Shown here piece by piece: positions 34,060 to 45,166 of a stretch of 64,000 bases of DNA. A program made the translations under genes and the position numbers. This stretch comes from Euborellia annulipes (taxonomy: Eukaryota > Arthropoda > Insecta > Dermaptera > Anisolabididae), in the NCBI GenBank assembly GCA_023213315.1, contig JAKCPI010015507.1, forward strand, positions 21,963 through 85,962, in the 5' to 3' direction. The notes under the pieces were generated by a model. It worked only from the letters and a program-made list of their open reading frames with translations, was not told where the DNA came from and searched no databases. The first letter of the stretch is position 1, and the number at the start of each line of letters is the position of its first letter.

Positions 34060-34190
34060 ATGTTATTGGACTGAATCTCCCTTGGACCCCGGGAATCAAA
34101 TCCGGGTTGATGGTCCAAACACGCTGATGCCCAGGATAGGATGGGTTCGATACCTGGAAGCCAGTAGTCGATTAGTCTATCATCAATATA
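34060..34190 (+). repeat. tRNA-like repeat
   Basis: Contains ACACGCTGATGCCCAGGATA, then GGATGGGTTCGATACCTGG, which has a B box (GGTTCGATACC). The GATGCCCAGGA word and following order recur at 48660, inside HT copy 12. No good A box here, so this is a decayed tRNA-derived SINE rather than a tRNA gene. Confidence 0.5.
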
Positions 34191-34425
34191 AATTTCACAT
34201 TTATTTAATTAAATTAAAAATATTTATGCCTATTGGCATGCAAAAGATTTAAATATTTGCATCCGATTGCTTGGGATCCTTCGCGAGTGGCAAAAATAAA
34301 GAGTAAATAACCCTTTATTAAAAAAAAATATTTATTGTATACGCCGTATAAGTCTACATAAGATCAACACATATTCCATGTTCTATTGGAAGAATTAGGT
34401 CAGTCATTATGTCGTTGACAATTTT

Positions 34426-35053
34426 TACTTTCTCTTACCTCTATATATGTTAATATATATAGAGAGAAAGTATTGGATTCATGTAAAAAATTCGATGTCG
34501 AGATTTTGACGGATATACCGTTTTGAGGTCCCCTGAATCCAAAAAAGTGGTTTTCGCGACATGGTCTGTCTGTGTGTGTTCAATTTAAAGCATGAAGGGA
34601 TTGAGCTAGGAGGTTGAAATTTTATATTTAAGTTAGACATTCACCTAGGGCGTGAGAATAAGCTTTTAATCAAAATCGGCCAAAGATTACTAGTACTTTA
34701 CTGATGTACTTTTTCAGTTTATTTTCGATTTTCTCAAAATTCGCTCCAACGATTTTGATTAAAATTCAAAAATCAATTATTTTTTAGATGCTCTTTCAAA
34801 TGTATATTCTCGTTTTACCATTGAAATCTTATGAAGACCAATTTACTCCATAGAAAAAATAGAAGAAATGGCTGCCATGGTAACAAAATATAAATATTTT
34901 CCCTTACTTATAAATTATACATCTTGAATTCTAATATATCGGCGGAAATATATGTCAACACGAAAAATCTGGTGTGACAAGCCCAGAACAAAACTTTCGA
35001 TTACCGAAGTTAAGAGAGTTGTGTGCTGTGCGACAGTCACACCAGATTTTTTT
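34426..35053 (-). repeat. HT element copy 10, moderately diverged
   Basis: Starts with the 3' palindrome TACTTTCTCTTACC, has only a short tgtgtgtg tract (about 34571-34580), AGTACTTTACTGATGTACTT (34692), GCTGCCATGGTAAC (34872) and ends with the 5' hairpin (34966-35053). Confidence 0.9.
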
Positions 35054-36374
35054 ATTTAATTTAGGCAGCAATGCATATGAATTATTACATAAACTTAATA
35101 TTTGACATTCTAAAAAAATCTCAACATTCATTTTTATTTTTTCTTCTGAATTCATGATTCATATTTAAACGGTATAATAAAAATACATTTTGAAGAAAAA
35201 TCGTCTGCTGTTTATGTTATGAATTTAGGTAGAAAAAAATGAATTATTATAGATGACTAATACAACGTAACATTATGCATCCTCAGATCAGAAAACATGG
35301 AGTTCGAAGCTCGTTTTCTCTTCTCTCCTTTTTTTTTCTACAAAACGAAAAAAAAAATTGTCTATTCTTATCTTCTCACATATTGCTCAGCACACAAAGT
35401 GGATTCATATTTTAGACTAGAGACCAGCAATGTTGACTTTTATAAGCCTATACTCATACCAAGCCATTCATATGTTTCTCTAAAATATAAATAAATACAA
35501 AAGCTAGATGAGTGGGGTGAGATAAAAAGAGAGGAATAATAGCGTGGAATATGAATTTCACTTATTCTGTTTATAAATAGGGCTTCATTTAAATTTTAAA
35601 GTCCCCCATTAAGGACTAATTATTGAATTAATACTTTAATCTCTTTTTAGCTTTCTCTATCTCTATCTCTTTCTCTTGTGAAGAAAAAATATTTTACCAA
35701 AATATAGGTCTCCTATCTCTTATTCCGTCCGAAATATATTACTGCATTTCTTAAAAGGAAAGAGAATACACTTTAGGATATAAATAATCCTTTTAAGATA
35801 AATGTGTGGCTTTCTCTTTGTTGTTCGGACTTATAAGTTAAAACCGCTAAACATGATGAAAAAAACATTTTTCCTAACACACCATCTATAAATAAATCTC
35901 TCTATTATCCAAATGAAATTTATAAAAATTCAATTTATTTCTAAAAAAATTTAGAGAGATAGGCTATGTTAATAAATATATTTTTTCAATAATATGTATT
36001 AATTGGTTTTAAACATATACTATGGGGGACTCTTGGAAGTCGGATTAATTTTTCTGTGACTTTATTAAAGCCTAAGCTTCTTTTACATTTAATTATTTTA
36101 TTGGATCCACAATGGCCCTCAGGCGACTCAAAGAGTTGCTTGTTCTATGGAAGGGACGTAAAGAAGTTTCCTTCTCAGTGATGCATTCTTTGAAAGGACT
36201 AAGCTACAAGGTTAAGTTCCTCTTCAAACTAGGACATCCATGAATGGCCTCTAAATTGATATCACAAATTATTTCAGCATTTTAAGGAATTTTTTTTTAA
36301 ATTAATTAAATTCATAAGCGTTGTTATAATAGAAATTATTATATATTTTTTTTTATTTCTTTATCATTACTATA
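35054..36374. other. AT-rich DNA, no gene seen
   Basis: A less AT-rich patch at 36110-36250 has no ORF or motif I recognise. Confidence 0.45.
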
Positions 36375-36525
36375 TATAAATAAAACGCTAGCCACTGACT
36401 TCCTGTTCCTGTGTGTATGTGTCTGTTTTTCTCTGATTGGCCAGATAAACAGGAAGTGGAGCCAGGGAGGGAAATTTAAAACTTTAAAATTTTGCAATTG
36501 TTCGCCGAAGGCATATAGGCATATA
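36375..36525 (-). repeat. Dispersed repeat, inverted mate of 23955-24095
   Basis: Contains GCTAGCCACTGACTTCCTGT, TGTGTGTATGTGTC, CTGATTGGCC, GAGGGAAATTTAAAACTTTA and GTTCGCCGAAGGC, the reverse of the words at 23955. The flank at 36369 is TACTATATATAAATAAAACG. Confidence 0.65.
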
Positions 36526-36870
36526 AGCCTAAACAAATTATGATAAGTAATTTCTTTTTAATCAAGAAAATGCAAAAAAAAACTTGCAGAAGCGTCATTT
36601 CTCCCCCCAAAGGCCTCTGATCTTTTTTAAATTTTATATTATTCTAAATAAAATATTTCAAAATATATCCATGGGTCTATACCGTAAACTGTAAAAAAAT
36701 TAAATTAAAAATATTTTGGCCAAATTTGAGATACCTATTTTTAAGTAAATTTTAAGAAAAAAAGTTTGTCCCCCTCCATGAAAAATTGGAATTGACGATA
36801 CTGATAACTTGACTAAATAATTATAACCTTGTTAATAAATACGGTATATTTCTTTATTTTTTTTTTTAAC

Positions 36871-36988
36871 ACTCACACTATTTGGTATCCAAATGCCTTA
36901 AATAAAATCATCGGACTGTCTGGGGTCCAAACCCGCGATGTTCGGTTTAGAAGGTAGGCACGCTACCAACTAGACCAAGCCCGTAGGC
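36871..36988 (-). mobile_element. tRNA-derived SINE with internal deletion
   Basis: ACTCACACTAT then directly TTGGTATCCAAATGCCTTAA, ATCATCGGACTGTCTGGGG and the tRNA-like head in reverse (AGGCACGCTACCAACTAGAC). The conserved tail and mid-body are deleted. Confidence 0.8.
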
Positions 36989-37863
36989 GGTATATTTCTT
37001 TTTCTTGGTGAATTCCATGTGATTCAAAAAATTAGTTAGTGTTTGGTTGCTGGAAGATAGGCAACCCAAAAGACTAGCTCAAAGGATTTCCCGATCAATT
37101 GCTCTAGAGCTGTTATTTAGTGTACCAACATAACAATTTTTTAGATGTTAGAGGAAAGGGAACAAAACCAGAATTAGAATTCAACACTAGCAAGGGAAAA
37201 ATATTGAATGTTTGTAAATTTATACTATTTTCATCTATTTGTTTATGCAGTTTCATCACGCGAATTTTGTTGACAAAAAAAAAAAAAAAAAAAAAATAGT
37301 TTTATTTGGTTAAATAATCGACTAGTATAATTTGACCGTGAGTTAGAACACTTCTCTTTTATAAATATTTTTTTATTGAATTCATCTCGATTTTCGATTT
37401 AAATAACCTCTATAGATGAACAAGCATGATAAAAACACAATAACAAGCAAAAAAAAAGGACAAATTAATTCGCCTCATTTCGCATAAAAGGACTTTTGAT
37501 ATTTTAAGCTCTCTCTCTCTCTGAATCTGCTTTCTAACGATGTTTACCTCAGTCAACGACAACAGCGACGACGACTTGACATAAATGGCTTTTCCTCAGA
37601 ATGGAGAAGAATAATATCCGGCTTCATTGCTTTTTCCCATTTCCCATTACCAACAAGAGGACTCGATATCCTTTAGGGGATACCAGTTCCATTCTCTCCT
37701 TCGCTAAGCCTGATTATAAAAGTATTATTAACATTTAGATATTTATTATTAATTAAAACATTAATAAATAATATTGGTCATTGATTGATCTTTTTAATGA
37801 GTGAAAGAGAGAAACAAACCAGGGGGTAAATATTTTAAAATTGTTTAGCAACAAAAAAAGCAG
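36989..37863. other. AT-rich DNA, no gene seen
   Basis: An A-run of about 23 nt lies near 37276-37298; a less AT-rich patch at 37530-37720 is unrecognised. Confidence 0.4.
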
Positions 37864-37945
37864 CAGCTGGTCCCTGGGGGTAGCAGTGGTAGACAATTCT
37901 AGCCTCTTGTGCTACAGGTCAGAGGTTCGCATCTCTTCCCAAGCT
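37864..37945 (+). repeat. Second type of tRNA-like sequence
   Basis: GGGGGTAGCAGTGGTAGACA resembles a tRNA A-box region and GAGGTTCGCATCTC a B box, about 45 nt apart. It differs from the main SINE and has no tail. Likely a tRNA pseudogene or decayed SINE head. Confidence 0.5.
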
Positions 37946-38459
37946 AAAAAATGTCTAAATAAATTAATTTAAAACAATTTGATAGGCAAAATAATTTTAA
38001 CGTTGATGATGTGAAGCTAATCAGTGACTACTAGAATATCTATGCCTATTGAAAGGAACAGAAATTTTTTCATCTAGCTTTTTCTTCCTTGAAAGTTCAT
38101 CTAGCTTTTTCTTTATTGAAAGCTAAACAATAATTTAATAAATTTGTCCATAAATAACACCAAAAATATTTATTTCATTGGATAATTGCAATTATCTTCG
38201 TTTATCTCGCTGAAACATTCGAATCCAACTTAAACGAAGGGCCAAATGAAATTTTAATTCTTTAATCTCTTAATGTTTATTTTCTACTTTTATTGTGTTA
38301 TAGATATATAATGGCATTGATAATTAGAGTAATGACTTCACACTGATCTTTGCAGAGACACTCCCATTAAAAATGAGAGGTCGTAATTTTAGCAATAAAA
38401 TTTGTGAAGGATAAATATTAATAAACTTTAAAATTTTCAATTTATAAAAGTATTATTTA
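37946..38459. other. AT-rich DNA
   Basis: TTCATCTAGCTTTTTCTT occurs twice (38069 and 38097) as a short tandem duplication. Nothing else. Confidence 0.4.
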
Positions 38460-38467
38460 TAAGGACC

Positions 38468-38693
38468 CAAGAGCGGATCCAGAGGAGTTTCTCGGGCGCA
38501 CAGCACTCAATTTTTTTCTTATTTTCGGTAATTTAAAGGTGCATTCTGTATTTGTTTACCAGAACCTATATATAAATCAAATTTTTAAGTATTAAATTTT
38601 ATATTAAAAATAAAATTTTATTCGCAAAAAAAAAATATTTTTCTCAAATCTCGGGGGAGGGGAGGGGTAATTACTCCTTTGTATCCGCCCTTG
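38468..38693. mobile_element. hAT-type MITE with perfect 8-bp TSD
   Basis: Termini CAAGAGCGGATCCAGAGGAG and, read inward from the right, CAAGGGCGGATACAAAGGAG. Direct repeats TAAGGACC flank it at 38460-38467 and 38694-38701. The interior has CTCGGG near the left and CTCGGGGGAGGGG near the right, and no transposase. Confidence 0.92.
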
Positions 38694-38840
38694 TAAGGAC
38701 CCTTTCTCTCCCCAAACCAAAGTCATTGATAATACCAATAGATTAAAATAAAATTTCCTTTATATTTGATGTGAAAAAATCATCTGGCTACTAATTGAAT
38801 AGGCTTGAGATTTAAAAAAATATTTATCTATAGGCCTATA

Positions 38841-39092
38841 TGGACCCTGTTATGCAATGGTGTGTCAAAGACCAAAAAAATTCAAAATGGAGTTAAGCAC
38901 GGAATATTGTTTCAAATGCTTTAATTAATAGTATTTTTTATGAAATATGTCCTAAAAAAATTTATATTTAATGTTACTTGCATAATTGACAAGAAAAATT
39001 ATATATAACCCAATGTAAACAAAAAACTTTATTGTTGATTTTCTCAAAACTCGATGTTTGGTCTTTGACACACCATTGCATTACAGGGTCCA
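38841..39092. mobile_element. Tc1/mariner-type MITE with TA flanks
   Basis: TGGACCCTGTTATGCAATGG then TGTGTCAAAGACCA at the left; TGGTCTTTGACACACCATTG then CATTACAGGGTCCA at the right. TA flanks both sides (38839-38840 and 39093-39094). About 36-nt TIR with few mismatches, AT-rich interior, no ORF. Confidence 0.85.
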
Positions 39093-39094
39093 TA

Positions 39095-40157
39095 TATAAT
39101 ATAATAAATATACAACAAATATAGAACAATAGCCAGGATTGAACTTGATCTCACTTTTTATATTCTTTTTCCCTAAAAAGTCTTTTAAAGTGTCACTTTA
39201 CCAGCTCGTCAAATTTTATACATAAAATAAAAAAAATTGTGAATATAAAACTATAGCTCGTAATATTTTACGATCTATTTATATAGATTTCCTTATATTC
39301 TTAAATGGACAATTGCATTGTTCAAAATCTTTTGTTTGCGTTGAAAATCCTAAAATTTATTTGTTATAAAATGAGGCAACAAATTACACGAAATAACGGA
39401 AGCTTTGTTGATTTTAATAATACAGTATATTTTTAACTAATATCAGCCCCTAGTAAATTGTTTTTACTTATTTATTCAGTATAGAATATTTACTCAAACA
39501 TGGCCAGGAAATGTTGAATAATTCACTATAAAGATACTTTAGAGAACTAATCGAAAAGGAGTTCAAAGCTAATAGTTTTTTATGCTGATAATTTTAAAAA
39601 ACAATAATAAATTTGAAAATTTCTTTATTCATTAGATAATGATAAAAATTTGAGATTAAAAAAATCAGGCTCAAACAAGGTTAAGCTCTCAAAGAATTCT
39701 GTATAAACACATTTTCAATCAATTTAGTTGGGTTGGTTTGAAATCGTGACTCAATTGTTTAGTTGTTGATGAATCGTATTTTATGCTCGCATGGTGTCAA
39801 CAATGAATCAACTTTTGAATTCCTTTCTTTTGTATATGGACATTAATATGGTCAACTAAACTGTCGATTGTCCGTGCACTTCAATAAGCAGCTGTCATAT
39901 TATCGTAGTTGAACGATAGTTGCTGGATTTTTTATCATAAGTCCTCATCGATTGCTTTTGAATAAATAATTGAGTTGATCTGCAGTTGTGTTTTCGACTA
40001 AAAATCGACCGTTTGCGTCCAGCCTTAAACTACACAGGGAAGAACCGGTGACTTTAAGTATAGCTAAGCTTTATTTCTATTATTTCCCAATACTAGAACT
40101 CTATATATTGAGGTGAGTGGTATGTACATTTTTATTAGGCAAGAGTTTCCCAACCTA
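39095..40157. other. AT-rich DNA, no gene seen
   Basis: No feature recognised. Confidence 0.45.
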
Positions 40158-41605
40158 TAGGGGAGCGGGGGGGGGGGGGGCCCGGGGGAGGTGGCCCAGT
40201 TGCGATATTTCGCAGAATAATTGGACGATTGTGATACGGATCAGAATGAAGGTTAATAGCACGACACACCTTCGCAAAACAACTATAGCGATCGGAGTAA
40301 ATTCGCATGAGCTAGGATCATTTATTCGTTTTGCACCTTGGAGTGAATTTTTATTAGTTGAATAAAATTGTTTTATCTACTTTTTGGTTACTTCGAGGAT
40401 AAAAAGTGAGCACTATATTTAAAGGTTAGAGTATAAGGATTATTTCTCTATGGCATATTAATTAAAAAACATCAACGGGATTTGTGCGGGATAAAAATTG
40501 TTTCAAATATGACGATGGGGCAGGTTGGCCCAAAAAGACGGGGCAGGTTGGCCCACTCGATTTTGCCATTGTGTGTATGAAATCGTTAAACTGTTTTATC
40601 TTTTCAATTTTAGTGGCAATGAATGATGTAAAAGTAACAAAATAAAAATTATTATAAATATCGATGTTATATGGCGTCATTGAGAGTTTATTGGAGGAAA
40701 TTTTGCATCAAAATGAGAACGTCTGTTTGTTTTGGGAAATTGTTATCAGATATATGAATATGTTCTTATTGTTTTCTAAAACGTTCTAGTTCTTTGAATA
40801 TCTGTGGTTCGGGAAGATATGAAGTGTTTCCGCTTTTTTTTTAAACATTCACACTTTTTCCCATTCTCACCACATTCACACAGTCTTTTCGGTAACTCAG
40901 GCATATAAGACTTTTACGATATCCGTTGTATTAATAATTATATATTTTGGGGGTCCAGGCATTCTTATTTAAGCCATTTGGTATCCAAATGATAACCTCT
41001 ACACGAAGGAGGGCTAAGAGATGTTTCAAAAGAGCACAAATTGAGCGTTGGGAGAGAAAAGTTGGGACCCTTGTTGGGATACTCTTTTGCCAACTTGCCA
41101 AGCCCAAGTAAGGTGTCTGCAATGCTCTTCATAGCATTCTGACCTCATCAACCTCTGGACCACGATTATAACAGTGATTCGTAAAAACAAAAGAAAAAAC
41201 GAAAAAGGAAAAGTTCTTGAAGTCACGATATACTTTTTTGATTTAGTACTCACTTATTACTGAAACTGTTGCAATAACCAATTATAATTTAAAATAAACT
41301 TTGTGTGTTAAAATTAGGTTGTTTTAAATTATTTTCTTGCATTAATTCATATAAAAATAACAAATGCCTTCGGGCCAACCTGCCCGAGGTCGGGCCAACT
41401 GCCGACCACGGGGCAGGTTCACTAAAATATTTTAGAAATAATTATTTTTTAATTTTAACATCAATTTAGGAGACTTTTGCGATGACCATTTGGTAGCTAA
41501 GGTTACATCAACATTTTAAAATGAAAACATAAACAAAAATGATTAAATAAAAAATTTTATAAAAGAAATAAAAATTAGTGGGCCAACCTGCCCCGGTCTC
41601 CCCTA
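40158..41605. mobile_element. DNA element with TAGGGGAG ends and GGGCAGGTTGGCCC words
   Basis: TAGGGGAGCGGGG at 40158 and, inverted, GTCTCCCCTA at 41596-41605 suggest terminal inverted repeats. Subterminal words GGGGCAGGTTGGCCC (40515 and 40539) and GGGCCAACCTGCCC (41373 and 41580) are inverted. A 3'-truncated SINE lies inside (40846-40990). The short ORFs carry no transposase motif. A related copy lacking the centre lies at 53713-54172. Superfamily not determined. Confidence 0.7.
40846..40990 (-). mobile_element. tRNA-derived SINE lacking its tRNA head
   Basis: ACATTCACACTTTTTCCC, CAGTCTTTTCGGTAACTCAG, TTTTACGATATCCGTTG, GGGGTCCAGGCATTCTTATT, TAAGCCATTTGGTATCCAAA; the match then jumps to GATAACCTCTACAC and stops. 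Confidence 0.85.
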
Positions 41606-42790
41606 TCTGCCTATTAAATTGCAACATTTGAGTTTTATACATAAATTTTCCTAGACAACGTACCCTTGTCAATAGGGACGTCGATGGCGACATGATTTAA
41701 TAGGCTTATAGTCACTTTAGCAAATTTCTCACTATATAGAACCATTGTTAGTTTTCATTACCCAAAATTAGATTGACTATTTTGTTTTTAAAATATTTTC
41801 TAGAGACCAATGATCTATTAATCAGTGGTATTTGACAGAAAGAACGCAATATGGTGGACAATTTAAAATGTTTATTTAATGTCAGATCTTAAGACTTTCT
41901 GTCTTAAACTGATACATAATAAAAACTAAAGATGGCGCTTTGAAGCCCTAATTAATACTCTAATAATAGTTTGAAAATTGTATTTTCAGTTAGTTTTGTT
42001 TTCTGAAATTATTAATTTGTATGTACAATTCAATTAAAAATGAATTAAAAAAAATTAATTTTATCTTCATAATAAATTCAATTTACCAAAACAATTAGTT
42101 GAGATAATTCAAAATAATAAATAAAAAGGATCTTTATTTATAGCACTTGTTATTACTATTCCATTTTTTTTTGGACTGTTAGAATATCATGCGAACATTG
42201 AAAATGTCAAGGGAGAATTTATGGAGGCGTATATCTCGTAACTATTGGGAACATGGAATTTTCGGTGGAATTGTGCGCCTGATGACCGAGTAAATTTCAT
42301 TGGAAATGACGCTCAATTAGATGGGTGAATCGAATATTTTTTTTTTTTTTTTTGAATAGTGAGCCGATAAGTAGACTAGCTAATATGCATGTATATTTTG
42401 TAGATTTGTTTAAGAGCTGTCACAGACAGCATGTTCCAATATTGACAGTCGAGAAAAACTAACTATGTCAAGGGTGGAGGCAAATATTATGCAATGGCGG
42501 ACATGCGACGTCCACACCAAAGTAAATTTGTTTGCATTTTTTAAGGAAGGAAAAATATAAAGCGAACATAGATAAGAAATTCGATTATAATATATAGGTC
42601 TAATATTCGAATTCGTAGAATATGAAAAGTATTTTTTATAAGAAGAAAAAAATGTAAGATCCATTTGGGCATGATTTGAGAATTATATATAAAAGGAAAG
42701 TTTTTTCAGCCTTTACAATTTTAGCTAACTCATTTTTTTTTAAATCATTATACACCCAAGTCTTTTTTTTTTTACACTCCATCCTGAAAC
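41606..42790. other. AT-rich DNA, no gene seen
   Basis: A weak inverted pair (ATCAGTGGTATTTGACAGAAAG at 41821 and CTTTCTGTCTTAAACTGAT at 41894) is noted; no gene. Confidence 0.4.
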
Positions 42791-43043
42791 AAGAACTTTG
42801 AAGTTCTTTAGAAAAATATGTAAAAAAATAAAATACATGAGAAAGCCCGAGTAAAAATGATTAAAAATGATCGAGGGATACACACGCCCGCACCAGGGAC
42901 ACACACAGTTGATCGAAAGTGACCAGAAGAAAAATGTGTGTCCCTGGTGCGGGCGTGTGTATCCCTCGATCATTTTTAATCATTTTTACTCGGGCTGTCT
43001 CATGAATTTTTTTACATACTTTTCTAAGGAACTTCAAAATTCT
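42791..43043. repeat. Long hairpin, about 110-nt arms with a perfect 61-nt core
   Basis: The left core 42845-42906 (GCCCGAGTAAAAATGATTAA...CCAGGGACACACA) is an exact reverse complement of 42935-42996. The outer parts match imperfectly out to AAGAACTTTGAAGTT / AACTTCAAAATTCT. The loop of about 28 nt contains GATCGAAAGTGACC. The outer word also occurs once at about 43666. The mirrored ORFs on both strands (42740-43058) come from this symmetry. Confidence 0.92.
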
Positions 43044-43714
43044 GTAAGACACTGTTAAAATTAGAATTTAAAAAATCTTTGGGATTCATGATAGAACAAA
43101 AAATTAATGAAAAAAAAGTTTTTTTTTTCTTTTATTGGTGAACTGTGTTATTTCAAATTCGTTTAAAAAAAGAGTTGGTGTATATTTGTAGATTTTTCTT
43201 CACTGTAATGAGATAGCGATTCCGCGATTTATATTTTTCTTGCTAGCGCTTCGCGTTATTCCTTTTTTTAATTTTATTTGGACAGAAAGTCAAAGTTTTA
43301 TTTAATGACGAAACCTCATTGATTCGATGCGAATCTCTCCAAAATCGGGCGGCGCATTTAGTATTGTGAATTGTTACAGTAGAAATATGATTATCCCAAC
43401 AAATTGAAACTAGGAATTGTCAAGATAATAAAATATAAATTTGAAAATGAGGGAAAATTCGAAAGAAAATAAAAATAACAGGCTGAGCTAATTTCGTCTG
43501 AATAATTAAGAATCAGGCCAGAAGAAGTCTGGGTATTCCTCCAATGCAGTTAAGTACATAAATTTCTCTAACACACTGTTAAAATTAGAGGAGGAGTTTC
43601 TTGATAAAAAAAAATCGGCGCGAAACTGAATATTCATTTAAAAAATATTCTCCATGCTGAAACAAGAATTTTGAAGTTTGCCTTCCAAAATAAATCGATT
43701 TTGATTTAAGAATC
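43044..43714. other. Unassigned DNA, possibly transposon-derived
   Basis: ACACTGTTAAAATTAGA occurs at 43049 and 43570, and CTGAAACAAGAATTTTGAAG at 43661 repeats the outer arm of the preceding hairpin. These link the region to the hairpin and to the transposase relic that follows. Confidence 0.45.
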
Positions 43715-43843
43715 ATGGAAAGCTATCGAAATGCCATTAATCGCTTTCATAAAGGGAACGGTTATACGACAATTTGGGACCTAATCAGGCATTCTCGGTT
43801 GTCATGCCGATTGATTACAGGAAATAAGCGTCGAGGATGCTAA
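43715..43843 (+). pseudogene. Tc1-like transposase N-terminal relic
   Basis: The 42-codon ATG frame reads YRNAINRFHKGNGYTTIWDL then IRHSRLS, resembling the first helix-turn-helix of Tc1-like transposases (R.AI..L.K.G.....I...). A stop follows and no catalytic DDE region is recognisable downstream; the 43949-44227 ORF gives no convincing match. The assignment is by eye and tentative. Confidence 0.4.
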
Positions 43844-44368
43844 GTGGACGATTAATCACCTGAAATGGAATGAAGAGACGTTAGACAGGCAACCAACCCT
43901 AAAGGAGGCAAGGAGGCAAACCAGTCAGCCTCCGAACGGCCCCCCATTTTATATTAAAGCATTCGGGTTCAAGACATCCATCATGTTCCTCTTTGTTTCG
44001 GTGCTGGCCAAAACGCGCACACCTGGATTCCATGTATATACATATATACATTCAAACCCTATCAAGGGGATATGCCCTAAAGCCTGCATTCGCAATATAA
44101 ACGCGCTACAAAATCCCAGGGGGGTTTGATTATTAGCAAAAAGGAGCCTTAAGAACAAGTGAGGTAAAAGCAGGATCATTAATATCCTATTATATTCAAG
44201 CATGGCTTCAATTAGTCCAGGCGACACATTTATGAATGTTAAAATAAAACATCTTTGAATTTAAATGAAGATAATTAAAAAAATGTTTATAGTTAGAAAA
44301 GAAATTAAAAAAATTATATTTTAAAGACAAATGTTTAAAAAAAAAAAATAAAATAAAATGATCATTTT
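43844..44368. other. Unassigned DNA after the transposase relic
   Basis: A 92-codon minus-strand ORF (43949-44227) is open but shows no motif; it may be out-of-frame decayed transposase. CCATGTATATACATATATACA near 44030 is partly palindromic. Confidence 0.35.
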
Positions 44369-44933
44369 TACTTTCTCTTACTTATAAGTAATTTTATATG
44401 TTAATCTCTATATAAGCCTATATAATATACATAGACTATATATAGAAAGTATTGGTTTCATGTCAAAAATTCGATGTCGAGATTTTGATGGATATACACG
44501 TTTTGAGGTCCCCTGAATCCAAAAAAGTGGTTTTCGCGACATCGTCTGTCTGTGTGGGTGTGTGTGTGAGTTCAATTTTAAGCAGAAAGGAAGTAAGCTA
44601 CGAGGTTGGAATTTTATATTTAAGTTAGGCACCCCCCTGGAGCTTGAAAATAAGTTTTTAAACAAAATCGGCCAAAAAGTACTAGTACTTTACTGATGTA
44701 CTTTTTCAGTTTTTTCGATTTTCTCAAAATTCACTCAATCGATTTTGATTAAAATTCAAAAATCGATTTTTTTTTTAGATTCTCTTTAAAATGTATATTC
44801 TCATTTTGCCATTGAAATTTTTTGAAGCATACTTTACTCTTGTACTTCATAGGAAAGAAAGGAGAATTGGTTTCCGTGGTAACAGAATATAAATATTTAA
44901 CCATGTTTATAAATTTTATATCTTGTCCTCGGG
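44369..44933 (-). repeat. HT element copy 11, lacking its 5' hairpin
   Basis: TACTTTCTCTTAC at 44369, an extended AT palindrome, GTCTGTCTGTGTGGGTGTG (44546), AGTACTAGTACTTTACTGAT (44678), TTTCCGTGGTAACAGAATAT (44871). It stops at TATAAATTTTATATCTTG where a SINE begins; the hairpin end is not found beyond the SINE. Confidence 0.88.
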
Positions 44934-44934
44934 G

Positions 44935-45166
44935 CTTGGTGTAGGGGTTAGCATCCTAACCTCGTATACCAAAAGTTGCGGGTTCGGTCCTCAGGCAGTC
45001 TGATGATTTTATTTAAGCCATTTGGATACGAAATGGTTTAAAAAAGAACGCCTCGACCCCTAATATGTATATTAATTAATAACGGATATCATAAAAGTCT
45101 TATATGGCCTGAGTTGCTGAAATGCCGAAAACACTGTGTGAATGTGTGTGTGAGTGCGAGTGTGTT
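44935..45166 (+). mobile_element. tRNA-derived SINE, nearly full length
   Basis: TCCTCGGGGCTTGGTGTAGG, GTTAGCATCCTAACCTCGTA, GGGTTCGGTCCTCAGGCAGT, ATTTAAGCCATTTGGATACG, GTCTTATATGGCCTGAGTTG and the gtgtgaatg end. Directly abuts truncated HT copy 11. Confidence 0.9.

Noticed and set aside
36339..36536. Helitron 5' or 3' terminus
   Set aside because: TATATATAAATAAAACG and a small GCCGAAGGC stem are suggestive, but no CTRR end or A/T insertion site could be shown.
42740..43058. Similar ORFs on both strands sharing MIEGYTRPHQGHT
   Set aside because: Artefact of the exact hairpin symmetry, not a gene pair.
43949..44227. Transposase catalytic domain in the 92-codon ORF
   Set aside because: No DDE/D-spaced acidic residues or known motif; only the upstream 42 codons resemble Tc1.
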